The notes beneath the pieces were generated by a model, which saw only the letters and a list, made by a program, of their open reading frames with translations, searched no databases and had not been told where the DNA came from. The position numbers and the translations under genes are program-made. Below, piece after piece: positions 1-8,601 of a stretch of DNA of 10,972 bases. The stretch is taken from the NCBI GenBank assembly GCA_003024985.2, contig PXIH01S0005147.1. One strand, given 5' to 3'. How positions within the stretch are numbered: position 1 is the stretch's first letter; each line of letters opens with the position of its first letter. Source of the stretch: Euperipatoides rowelli. Its lineage: Eukaryota > Onychophora > Udeonychophora > Euonychophora > Peripatopsidae.

Positions 1-478
1 AATTATTTATTTTAATTTATATTAGCCTAGTTAAATGATAATACATTAAGCTTATAGCAGAGAGAAATTCAAATAGCAAATATTTTATACAAATCATTTG
101 GTTATAGGACAAGTGTATTTTTTTTTTTAGGGATGGGTGGGCTGGGCTATTCTGTCAAGAAAAATAAAAAAGAGAGATTGTGTGTGCAAATTGTGGCAAG
201 TTTTTTTTTTTTTTTCCTAAAGAAATTTCATTTTATGTTTTTAACTCATAAAAGTCTATTAGCAAAATTGACCGATTTAGAATTTTATATAATCTTTTCA
301 CAACGGACTTTAGATCATTAATAATATTTTCATTAATTTGATTGCAATGAAGTTATGATAGTCTATTACAAAAATGAGTTTCTCCTTCAATATAAGACAT
401 AGAAAAGCAATCCACACACCATTAAAAAATCTAAATTGCAACAATTCAAACAATGTTTTTTTTTTAAATATTCGTATT

Positions 479-575
479 AGGCCGAATAGCACAAAGTAAG
501 TATTCAGCTGAATACTGAGTAGTTCTATTTCGGGACGAACAGGCCAAATACCGAATAGTTGCACACTATTGAGGC
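479..575. repeat. Repeat-like block with CCGAATAG motifs and palindrome
   Basis: A patch less A+T-rich than its surroundings carries the 8-mer CCGAATAG twice (482-489 and 551-558), each followed closely by GCACA. Between them is a perfect 16-bp palindrome, GTATTCAGCTGAATAC (500-515). The motif AGGCC followed by AATA also occurs twice. This looks like a diverged interspersed repeat or foldback fragment, but I found no clean terminal repeats or target duplication. Confidence 0.35.
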
Positions 576-821
576 ATCATTAATATTAAAATACAAATAT
601 TGAACCAAAAAATTATGGGAGTAAGGAAATTGTATGTAATTTAGTGGAACTTTGTTAAAATTTTACTCATTTCATGTTTTCTTTTTTTGTATGTAGTATG
701 CCTTGATGAAAACTCTAGAATACTTGTGAGGATTCTCAGCAATTTTATTTTATTTTCTAAATAAAATTACCTTTTATATTATTTTTATGTGCTGTCTTCA
801 GTTTTCTATCCCGTCGACCAT

Positions 822-837
822 GAATAATAATAATAAT
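822..837. repeat. AAT trinucleotide microsatellite
   Basis: About five AAT units stand in tandem in the intron. A second short AAT run lies near 6191-6205. Confidence 0.7.
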
Positions 838-1289
838 GATATTCAAGAAAGTTACAAAATTGACAATAACAAGTTATAACTGCAGTTATACAGGTTCAGA
901 TGATTTACTTCTATATCAATAGCATAAGGGACAAGATATACACTACTTTAAATATTGTAAATTATCAGATCAATAAGCCCCAAGTATTGTAAAAAATAAA
1001 ACTGCCTTTTTAGATTTTGTATTCCAAAACACAAAATTATAAGGGTTAAATTTTGTGCCAAAGCTATATGACTGATTAACTCATAACTAGTTAATAGTCA
1101 AAACTACCTTATCAGGAAAAAGTTTGGAGTTAGAGGTGTGAAAATTTAGCCTAAAAAAAACTATGTTTTATATAAACAATATGTTTTATTAGATGCTCTT
1201 TTAGTGAGTAAATATATTGAATATTTTTAGAAGTTAGGTAATTCTTTATATAGAAATTTTAGAAATGCTTTAAAAAAACAGGTGCTAAC

Positions 1290-1440
1290 CTCTTTTTGCA
1301 AGAGAGGTACCATACTATTTACAAGATTTGTAATAAGTGCTGCAAATTCTTTTTCTTGTTGGCCTTGCCGTAAAGATTCCCAATAGTATTGTGCCATCCA
1401 GTGGGAAAAAGCTTTAACTGAAGCCAAAGCCTGAGCATGC
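1290..1440 (-). CDS. XPO6: Exportin-6 exon G (last exon in window)
   Basis: This 151-bp exon finishes the valine codon split with exon F and adds 50 codons, beginning HAQALASVKAFSHWMAQYYW and ending NLVNSMVPLLQKE. The human match is VHAQSLAALQAYSHWLAQY, then a divergent loop, then a PLI block. The reading frame runs on past the donor (GTTAGC) into the intron. The exon end is placed at the GT because human continues with a short Val-Gln-Asp-Lys-Leu block that the following bases do not encode. The donor is weak at +3 and +6. No further exon of the gene was found in the 1,289 bases below it. The run ESLRQGQQEKEF is a charged loop, slightly longer than the human one as remembered. Confidence 0.94.
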
Positions 1441-1868
1441 CTGAAAAAATGATAAAAATATTACTAAAAAATGTATAGACTACTTACACGCTTAATCAAA
1501 TCAAAATTTACAAGGAAACAAAATGAATCTGACCAATTTAATAATTTAAATATCTTCAATTAATGTACTGCAGTGAGACCAGTTTATTTTCTTTGTGTCT
1601 GTTACACTATACAAGTATATAGAATTAATAGTTGTAACAAGAGTTATTTTAATAAATACAATAATTGCTGTAGCTGCTGGTTAGAGTTTTGAGATTTATG
1701 CACTTAAAGATAGCGCCATCTCTACCTAGATAGCCATTTACTACCTACATTGCCCACCTTTTCAGAGTTTCTTTTTTGGAATTTTGATTCTAAACTGGCC
1801 AATGCAACTTATTTTACAGGTCCCACTGTTAAGGGAGGACATGGTTACCAAAAAAAAAATTATTCCTT

Positions 1869-2086
1869 GATCAAATTGGATGAAATTTTATACTGAGATA
1901 ATATATAACAAGAGATGAAGAAATATATACAGTAAGTAAAAGTTTTCTGCACTTTTGGGTTGCCATGGCAACATGTTAACATACAAAAAAACTAGCATTG
2001 ACAATAAATCTANCATTTCAACAAAATTTGATAAATTGGACTAAATTTGTTATAGGTGCATGCCCAAAGAACCAGACCCAAAAGTG
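1869..2086. repeat. Repeat-like block with related halves and inverted arms
   Basis: Two related stretches of about 25 bases lie at 1869-1893 and 2030-2055, sharing a TTGGA core flanked by AAATT on either side. A perfect 11-bp inverted repeat, CACTTTTGGGT (1950-1960) and ACCCAAAAGTG (2076-2086), encloses the second half together with a 14-bp palindrome. Two undetermined bases (2013 and 2096) lie in or just beyond the block. It could be a diverged dimeric SINE- or MITE-like element. No tail, RNA polymerase III boxes or target duplication were identified. Confidence 0.35.
1959..1972. promoter_or_regulatory. Perfect RFX-type X-box palindrome
   Basis: GTTGCCATGGCAAC is a perfect 14-bp palindrome that fits the full two-half-site X-box consensus for RFX transcription factors (GTTNCCATGGNAAC). 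It lies deep in the large intron, far from any visible promoter, and inside a repeat-like block. It could be an enhancer site or a motif carried by a repeat. Regulatory use is not shown by the sequence. Confidence 0.35.
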
Positions 2087-4662
2087 ACTATCTTGNCGAT
2101 CATGTTATAAAATACTGTATTAGAAATGTTTACCCAAATTTGTCAATTAATGATAAATGCTTAATTAATATATACATCCTACAAATAAAATATTAAAAGC
2201 AATAATTATTTCAAAACGTATAATTATCGTATAATTAACTCAATTCTTCAAAATTCATTACTGTACATGGTATCTTCTTCCACATGGTTTTGACAAGCGT
2301 GGTTAAATAGCACTATACTCGATTTTGATTTGCTGTTGCCTGGCGCTATACATCATACAAAAGAATTAACCAATTAGTATTATTTTTTTCACCTAATTTC
2401 AATAGTTCATCACTGTTTATTTATGAAAGAGGTCTTGTAAGGATTGATTTTATTGGTTGAAGAGGGTTTTTTATAGCCATTTTTGTCGACTTATTCATTA
2501 GAGGGCACTTTAATTTATTTTTTAAAAGAAACCGCAATGTTCTATCGGAAATATTTACGATAGAATTTGGGCTTTCCAAGTCTATTTTAAAATTATTTTT
2601 TATAAAAATTTCTCTATTTAGGGTCACTAAATATCATATTTTAGGGGTAATAATTGAAATATTAATGATAAATTTGGTACCAATTTATTCAGAAATAACT
2701 GAAGATTTAAAAAATTAATAAAACTGAAAATCGATTTTTCAAGTCATTTGAGTCTTTCCTTGACCTTGTCCCCCCCTTTAAGATGCAATTTGTATATTCT
2801 GATTTTCACTGCATTAAAAAATAGTTTTGCAAGCATCGCTCTTTGTCACCACCACCCAAATTCTCCCTATGGAATTCACTCAACTCACATCAGCTTTAGA
2901 ATTGTTAATATTTTGGCATTAGCAAGCGCCCCCATTTAGGAATTATGACTTGAACCTTGGCACTGCAATGTGGACAATCAAAAACAGTTCTAGACAAGTT
3001 CATGTCTTGCCAATCCAAGCTCACTGCTGTTGTTTTCCTATTTGTATTCTACTAAACCATCTTTTTTTTTTTTTTTTATGTTTTATAATCATTTTGTGAA
3101 ATGCACATTAAAATTCACATTTTTATAGAAATAAACATATTTATAGAAATAAATAGTCAACTGAAATTTGAAGTCTTATCATCATTATTTACTTTATTTT
3201 TTCAGACCATGAGCATTGGATAAGTTTTTAAGTAAAAAAAGAGGGGTGAACATTGGCCTTTAAAAATAGCATTGTATATTCTGACTTTTTTTTTTTAAAA
3301 GAGGGGAGAGGGGGGTGAATTATAATATATTTAGTCTGTGTCTTTGTTTAGACTACCAGTATAATAATTGCTTGTCCACATATAAGGTACCTGCAATGGA
3401 AATAAATAAATGTATATTCTTAGCAAAGCAAAAGAAAAGACGAGGACTGTGATCAATACTTTATAAATATATTTTAGCTTTCTCCCTAAATATATTTTTA
3501 TATCAAATGTGCAGATCAAAAATTAAGCATTATGTGTATCAAATTTGACACAGTCCTTATATTAGCCATACTAAAATGAACACACATTTTGATGAGAAAT
3601 TGGGTCAAAAGAAAGCTGCATAGTCATTTTTTTAAATTTAGTACTGAATTACCCCTTGAAGAAACTTTATATAGGCAAAGTAATTGTAATAGGTGCTTTC
3701 ATCTGTACATAGTCTGCACTAAACAATATTGATAAGCAAAAAAAAAAAAAAACGATTTTAGCAATTTTTATTTTCCCATGAAAGACTGCCCCCCTCCTCC
3801 TTATATTTAGACTGGTAAATAAAATTATTAAATATTATCACTTTAGCTGTTGCATGTTTATAATTAATCGCAAATTCATTTAATCCAAATTCCAATCCAT
3901 TAATCAATAGCAGTATAGGCCGATGTCATAATTTATAATTCAACAAGCTACAAATTTGTCTGACAAGCACAATTTGAGTAATCAGCTGAATAAAATTTGA
4001 TACATTTCATTGATATGTGAATAAAGCAATTAATTTTTATTGTAACATTTTACTTCTAGATGTCTCAAGAAAAATGGAACTGATGATAATTACACAAGAA
4101 ACTAATCAGATATTGTAAAGTGATAAAAATACATTATATATTATTTTTTTAAAAAAAATATTAACACACTTTTTTGTGTCAGGGGAAGCATACATTTTAA
4201 CCCCTCACTCTGGACTTTCCCCTGGTTCCCTTTGGGGAAGGAAACTTCATCCTCATAATGTGGCATTTACACTCATTCACAATTTTTTCTACAAAAATAA
4301 ATAAATAAATAATAAAAACTATAGCTTGTTTCTATTTTATAAAAGGATCTAGGAATGGGAACTAATATATGTTTTAAAAAAGTTGCTATAAATTTTTTTT
4401 TTTTTTTTTTGTTTTGGTTTTTGGGGGGCGGGGAGTAAGGAAATTTTCCCAACATGGATACATGTATATTGCACACATTATATAATTAATGGTGGAATGC
4501 ACATTATATTCTGAATAAAAAAAACTAGAGATAAAAGATAGTTGATGGTCAATTTTTTTCAGATAAAGTTTGTACTGCTTATGTTTAATAATTACTGTAT
4601 ATATTGCAAAGCATTGTTAACTAGTAGCCTAAATATATATTTTTTAAAAAAAAAAAACTTAC

Positions 4663-4752
4663 ACTTCTACAAAATCTGGTTTCAACACTGGAACAGCTGT
4701 ATCCAATTCATATAACATAACTTTGGTACCATAAATAACTGTTTGGCATAAT
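4663..4752 (-). CDS. XPO6: Exportin-6 exon F
   Basis: This 90-bp exon completes the arginine codon begun in exon E, adds 29 codons, and leaves two bases (GT) for a valine finished by exon G. It begins LCQTVIYGTKVMLYELDTAV and ends PVLKPDFVE. The human equivalent is LVKVTLYGSQIKLYNIETAV followed by PSVLKPDLID, so the YG, LY, TAVP and LKPD positions are kept. The exon appears one residue shorter than human before VLKPD. The acceptor is TTTTAAG. The donor GTAAGT is a perfect consensus match. It precedes the largest intron in the window, 3222 bp. Confidence 0.94.
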
Positions 4753-5265
4753 CTTAAAATTAAATAAAAGGTTAAATTAACAAGATATGACAAAATTAAA
4801 TTCTCAAATATTAAAACTAATCAGACTTCCCAAAATCTAAAAATAAAATAGAAAATATGTGAAATTAAATTTTCAATTAAAAATAATCTTTTTTTTTAAA
4901 AAAAATTCTTATATTGCACCTAATCCTCAGTTAACACTGTTAATTGGTTCTCAAAAATGGAACTTTGAATTCATTCCTGAAATTTGATAATTGACAAATA
5001 TTTCCCAAAGGCAATATTGCTTGAAACTTAATTAACTGTGGACAAGGAACTAGAATCAAATAGTGATCTAACATTAGTTCTTCTTAATACAGCTAAATTT
5101 ACTATTGTAAAAATTCTTTAAGAGGTCTATATGAATGAAAATTATAAAGATAAAGTAAAAGTTTAATTTTCCAGGAAAAAGATTACACAATTTTCAAATA
5201 AATTTAAAAAAAAAACACAAGGAACAGTTATGTTTTGTTTGTTTTTTAATTTTTATTAGACTAAC
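4753..5265 (-). other. XPO6: XPO6 intron between exons E and F
   Basis: This 513-bp intron runs from donor GTTAGT to acceptor TTTTAAG. It is A+T-rich with several A or T runs. I saw no exon, repeat or other feature in it. Confidence 0.9.
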
Positions 5266-5495
5266 CTCTCAACGATTGTTTGAGCATTGCTAAATCGTTC
5301 CATAAACGGCTCTCCAATAAAATGATCGGCAAGCCGGCCTAACCCTTGTAAAAGAGAAGACAGATCTCTTAAAGTGCAGTGTAAACGCCGACATTCATTC
5401 TCAGCAGTTACATTCAATTTTTTACTTCCCTGAGATGATAGAATGTAATGCTCTAAACCAAGATAAATTTCTAAGTATTCTTGGAATGGCCGATA
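5266..5495 (-). CDS. XPO6: Exportin-6 exon E (largest in window)
   Basis: This 230-bp exon encodes 76 codons plus two bases (AG) shared with exon F. Recognisable blocks in order are YRPFQEYLEIYLGLEHYI (residues 1-18 of the exon), KLNVTAENECRRLHCTLRDL (26-45), SSLLQGLGRLADHFIGEPF (46-64) and FSNAQTIVER. Human exportin-6 has LNITAENDCRRLHCSLRDLSSLLQ and RLAEYFIGDVF at the same positions, making this one of the best-conserved stretches visible. The loop ILSSQGSKK differs from human in sequence but not clearly in length. The acceptor is TTTTAG. The donor GTTAGT departs from consensus at position +3. It contains about three HEAT helices. Confidence 0.96.
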
Positions 5496-6406
5496 CTAAA
5501 ACATAAAATAATTAAGCAATTAAAAAAAAAATAGATTTATAAGAAGGATAATATGAACAATTTGTATTATTAATATGAACCTAGGATACTAAAAAATTTT
5601 CTTCTGTATGCTGAAGGCATGTATTTTTATCAGACTGGTAATTTGAAAGTGCCCAAATATTATGCAAAAGACCCTAGAGATCATCACTTTTTCTGATGAA
5701 ATTTAAAACAATTACAAATAATAATTAGCATTGGTCATGTAAACAAAAAAGATGAGCAATGCATACTGTATAGTAACTCAAGTTAATTGTGTCTCCGAAT
5801 GATATAAAAAGTTAATTCAAAGCTTTATTTTAATCCCTTTGATATTGATGCAACTCTTGTGCTATGCTTAAGAATACAGCATGATCTTCTATAATTAAAA
5901 TTTTACATCATAAACATAACTAAACATACTGTACACCATGACTCTCATAAGCGTACATACTGTACATTTATGGACATTCATTTCTTAAAGTTTAGGTGAT
6001 GTACCTATGTTACAGACTATAAATAGGTGGGCAAACATCTTTTTAGATATTTTATTTAAAATCGAAAAGTTCTTATTTGGAACAACCTTCTAGCCTCTAT
6101 AGTAAAATCAGCCACATTGACCATCTTTTCTAAAAAAAAAACTCCACTTTATGAAGAACAATTCAGATTTTCTAGGGATGACTTGATTTGTAATAATAAT
6201 AATAAAATGAATCAGTTTAAATGAACAAGTTTACTAAATAAACAAACATGAGGGAAAAAAATAAATAATTTTAAAACAAATTAAAGTTTAAACTTTGATA
6301 TCAATAAATTACTAAAATCTATTTCAAGCTACTTTGTTCTATTACATGCAGAAATGTACAATTTAAACTAATTGATAAAATCAGCAGTTTATATTAGTAA
6401 TCTTAC
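5496..6406 (-). other. XPO6: XPO6 intron between exons D and E
   Basis: This 911-bp intron runs from donor GTAAGA to acceptor TTTTAG. It holds an AAT run near 6191-6205 and three TACTGTA heptamers (5764-5770, 5927-5933 and 5958-5964). No other element was recognised. The D-E protein junction aligns to human with no missing residues. Confidence 0.9.
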
Positions 6407-6499
6407 CAATAATCCGAAAGCATCTGTGGGAATAAGTTCTGCTAGTTTAGCTACAGTTTCAAGGCACTGTCGCAAAAAATGTTGCCATTCAGTTTCTGA
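6407..6499 (-). CDS. XPO6: Exportin-6 exon D
   Basis: This 93-bp exon contains exactly 31 codons, with both boundaries between codons. It begins SETEWQHFLRQCLETVAKLA and ends ELIPTDAFGLL. The human text (TEWQRYLRQSLEVVAKVMELLPTHAF) aligns without gaps. The exon is symmetric, so skipping it would keep the frame, joining the acidic hinge of exon C directly to exon E and removing about one HEAT helix pair. Acceptor TTTTTCAG and donor GTAAGA are both good. It sits between a 215-bp and a 911-bp intron. I see nothing showing that skipping occurs. Confidence 0.94.
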
Positions 6500-6714
6500 C
6501 TGAAAAAGAATAAATCCCATTACAATATAAATCTACAGAAATAAACATCACAAATTAATTTGGTCAATACAATGATGATGATAAATGGCTACGAGGGCAA
6601 TAATATTCAATGGTAGCTAAAATAAATGAGTCCTGCTAGGCTGAGATATGAAGGTTTATTTCTCCTCCCTTCCCTTCAAAATGTTTATAAATATTTCAAA
6701 TGTGATAAACTCAC

Positions 6715-6823
6715 ATCATCATCTAGGCTTTCATCATCTAACTCCTCTAGCTGAGCTTGGTTAAAACGAAATTGCAACTTCCTCAGGAGTTGTGTCAGCA
6801 AAGACACAAAGGCTTCTTTATAT
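6715..6823 (-). CDS. XPO6: Exportin-6 exon C (acidic hinge)
   Basis: This 109-bp exon starts with the third base of the arginine codon split with exon B and continues for 36 codons. It begins YKEAFVSLLTQLLRKLQFRF and runs into NQAQLEELDDESLDDD. The last part is almost identical to human exportin-6 (NQAQLEELDDETLDDD). Nine of its last eleven residues are Asp or Glu apart from Leu and Ser interruptions, forming a conserved acidic segment between two helices. In importin-beta relatives such acidic stretches often contact basic partners or Ran; that role here is inference. The acceptor is a poly-T tract ending in TTAAG. The donor GTGAGT is strong and falls right after the last Asp codon. Confidence 0.95.
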
Positions 6824-6917
6824 CTTAAAAAAAAATTCCAAGTTTATCAAAAGCTAACAATAAAACAAATGGATATTTAGGATTTGAAGAAAAATAAGCA
6901 TAATATTCTACACTCAC

Positions 6918-7027
6918 CTTTCTAAAACAGATGCTGCATCTGAAGATCTATTTTTTAATCGGATACTCAAATAGTCTAAAAAAATACCCCAAATGTCCAA
7001 ACATGCAAAGAAGCCTTCATGGGATGG
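6918..7027 (-). CDS. XPO6: Exportin-6 exon B
   Basis: This 110-bp exon encodes 36 full codons plus two bases (AG) that join exon C to make an arginine. It begins PSHEGFFACLDIWGIFLDYL and ends DAASVLER. The human counterpart as remembered is PTHEGYFSCLDIWTLFLDYL, so the HEG-F-CLDIW-FLDYL core is conserved. The acceptor is a T/C-rich tract ending in CAG. The donor GTGAGT is a strong consensus match. The polar stretch after FLDYL (IRLKNRSSDAAS) differs from human and is probably a surface loop between HEAT helices. It is separated from exon C by only 94 bp, the shortest intron in the window. The two bases left over at its end match the phase of exon C exactly. Confidence 0.95.
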
Positions 7028-7483
7028 CTGTATAAGGGGAAAAAAAATCAATATAATTTGCAATCAATTAAATGAGAATAAAATTCACAAATTCTTTCAG
7101 TCCAATGGAAAAATCAGAATCCAAATTTCATGTCTTTCCAAGGAAACTTTAAACTATTATATCTAAACCATTGTGAATTTATATAGGTAGAAATATTTTT
7201 GAAAAACTAATATCAGTGCCTCATATGAAACTATTCTAAAATAATCACATGAAAAATAAAATCATGACAAAAATACTTTTTACACTAATACTTATATTTT
7301 TTAATATTTTAAATCTTTAAATGACTTAATAATTATAAATTGTTAAGATTATTTGATCCGTTTCCTCACACACACTCATTATTGAGACAATAAAATAACA
7401 TGCACCATATACTATCACTTTTTTTTTTTAATTTTCTTATTACAAATGTGTTTTTGATCTGTTGTATGTTATATTTGAGATTT

Positions 7484-7491
7484 TGCTACTG
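7484..7491. repeat. Left target-site duplication of the MITE
   Basis: TGCTACTG is identical to the unoccupied site at 10111-10118 in the homologous copy. Confidence 0.85.
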
Positions 7492-7777
7492 CAGGGGTGT
7501 ATGAATTCAAGGAGCCTGGGAGCCATGGCTCCTGAAAAAAATGAGCTGGCTCCTGAAAAAAATGACTAATTTTAATGTTTAATGACTTTCACTAATAACA
7601 TCAGTATAATAAAGTTTATCTAAAAATTAAACACATGTTACAATAGTTTTTCTTGCTTTATCAATAATTGTTACAAGCATGTGTACCCCCCCCCCCCCTA
7701 TCCTTTTCCCACTTCTTACCAGGCTCCTAACAATTTTTGCCTGGCTCCTGAACTTTTGGAAGATTTGTACACCCCTG
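7492..7777. mobile_element. hAT-type MITE, 286 bp, non-autonomous
   Basis: The element begins CAGGGGTGTA and ends with the exact inverse, TACACCCCTG, giving 10-bp perfect terminal inverted repeats with less perfect similarity inward. It is flanked by 8-bp target duplications, TGCTACTG on the left and TGCAACTG on the right, with one mismatch. CAGGGG-type ends with 8-bp duplications are the hallmark of the hAT superfamily. The unoccupied site is present in a homologous segment at 10111-10129, which fixes both boundaries. It has no transposase reading frame, so it would depend on an enzyme encoded elsewhere. Inside are tandem GGCTCCTGAA-type motifs, a 14-bp palindrome and a poly-C tract at 7686-7698. 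It lies in an intron and should be removed with it. Confidence 0.88.
7526..7565. repeat. Tandem repeat inside the MITE
   Basis: A 19-bp unit, TGGCTCCTGAAAAAAATGA, occurs at 7526-7544 and again at 7547-7565 with a 21-bp period. Related GGCTCCT motifs lie near the other end (about 7722-7728 and 7743-7749). The first unit overlaps a perfect palindrome, GGAGCCATGGCTCC. Confidence 0.8.
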
Positions 7778-7785
7778 TGCAACTG
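7778..7785. repeat. Right target-site duplication of the MITE
   Basis: TGCAACTG differs from the left copy by T to A at the fourth base. The left copy matches the unoccupied site, so the right copy probably mutated after insertion. The downstream TATATACAGTA continues exactly as in the empty site. Confidence 0.82.
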
Positions 7786-8601
7786 TATATACAGTATTTG
7801 TTTAATGCGCTACCTGCTCATTCATAGCTATTGTTGGTTTCCGGCAGTAAAGTGGTATATACTGTACAACGACCAATTGGCTAGGCTATATTTTCTCAAA
7901 AATGCATGGTTATTCATTCTAGTTTGAAAATAATATGTTTTAATGGCAAGTTTTATTCAAACAAAGGGAAAGTGGATTTTCTTTTGACCGATACGAGTTT
8001 GTTTTTATGGTACCTGGCACAAAAAAAATTCAGTAGAAATTCTTACTGAAAGAGAATCAATATTTAAAAGGGAATTTCCTTTTAAAAATTTTATACTTTT
8101 TAAAAGTTGGGTAAAAAAATTAACATCTTAGAGTGAAGATGATCTGAAAGGCTTTAACCAGGAATACTATAAATGCTCAAAAATAACTGGAAGGATTTGC
8201 AGACTCCTTTGTGCGAGGTGTATTTTATATTTCCAAATGTTTGATCCAACAACTTTTTTTTAGCAAATGTGCACACACTAAAATCAGTTGTTTTTATTAA
8301 CCATGTAGTCTGAACATTGAAATAAAAACTTTTCTAGAAAACTAAGAGTTGCCTTTGATGAAACACCAGTGCTAAAAACTTAACATTAGGCAATCCTACT
8401 TACTGTACGATGACATAATACAAAAATGTCTCAACTTTTTTTTTTTTTTTTTTGTATGTGAATTTATCCCTCTAGTGGTTGTGGGTTAAAGATAAAGACA
8501 AATGCACAAAAAAATATATTTTGTGAACACTGTTTCATTATTGCAGTATTACTAAATTAAATGTTAGAGAAAATATAATACAAGTCTTACAATAAAACTA
8601 C

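Larger units (their letters stand above)
1..1289 (-). other. XPO6: Intron of XPO6 after exon G (5' part)
   Basis: This is the downstream intron, which runs off the left edge. I looked on the minus strand for the next conserved block of exportin-6 (the LLLSACHLL and NILLLPWPN region) and saw nothing similar. Both strands are dense with stops and T- or A-runs, for example T tracts near 119-129 and 201-215. A diverged repeat-like block lies at 479-575, and a small AAT microsatellite at 822-837. Confidence 0.75.
1441..4662 (-). other. XPO6: Large XPO6 intron between exons F and G
   Basis: At 3,222 bp this is the longest complete intron in the window. It has a GTAAGT donor at its 4662 end and a TTTTTTCAG acceptor at its 1441 end. 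The F-G protein junction (VHAQ) is continuous with human exportin-6, so no exon is missing inside. It holds a perfect X-box palindrome (1959-1972) within a repeat-like block, a small hairpin at 2540-2565 (8-bp arms TTCTATCG and CGATAGAA), G- or C-rich patches near 2769-2778, 3301-3317, 3789-3801 and 4423-4436, and long T or A tracts. Short frames on either strand resemble no protein that I know. Confidence 0.85.
7270..7807. repeat. Duplicated segment, copy 1 (split by the MITE)
   Basis: Without the MITE and one target duplication this is about 244 bp. It aligns along its whole length with 9901-10145, with scattered substitutions and small indels. It begins AAAATACTTTTTACA and ends TTTGTTTAATG in both copies. 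It contains no coding sequence. It lies in the A-B intron, while the partner lies in the next upstream intron, in the same orientation. Confidence 0.88.
7028..8601 (-). other. XPO6: XPO6 intron between exons A and B
   Basis: This 1,574-bp intron runs from donor GTAGTT to a CAG acceptor. The protein junction (YTFQQ then PSHEG) matches human YTFHQ-PTHEG, so no exon is skipped. It carries the repeat copy at 7270-7807, which is interrupted by a hAT-type MITE (7492-7777). The stretch 7808-8601 holds a T tract near 8436-8453 and nothing else recognisable. Confidence 0.9.

Noticed and set aside
310-564. 84-codon minus-strand reading frame
   Set aside because: It covers the repeat-like CCGAATAG block and A+T-rich DNA. 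The translation is low in information, and no splice-consistent exon resembles exportin-6.
1227-1427. 66-codon minus-strand reading frame as a free-standing gene
   Set aside because: Its first 46 codons are part of XPO6 exon G read from an internal Met. The rest is intron read-through after the GT donor.
1705-1725. GCGCCATCT near 1713 and again near 10480 as a repeat pair
   Set aside because: Only about nine bases are shared and the flanks do not align.
2421-2627. 68-codon minus-strand reading frame in the F-G intron
   Set aside because: It has fairly mixed composition, but I recognise no family. The human F-G protein junction is continuous, so it is not an XPO6 exon, and no paired splice sites or partner exons were seen.
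4273-4476. 67-codon minus-strand reading frame
   Set aside because: It is made largely of translated A/T tracts (poly-Lys and Phe/Tyr runs) inside an intron.
7679-7927. 82-codon plus-strand reading frame
   Set aside because: It starts in the poly-C tract of the MITE and runs across the element's end into flanking repeat DNA. It shows no transposase features and is chance openness.
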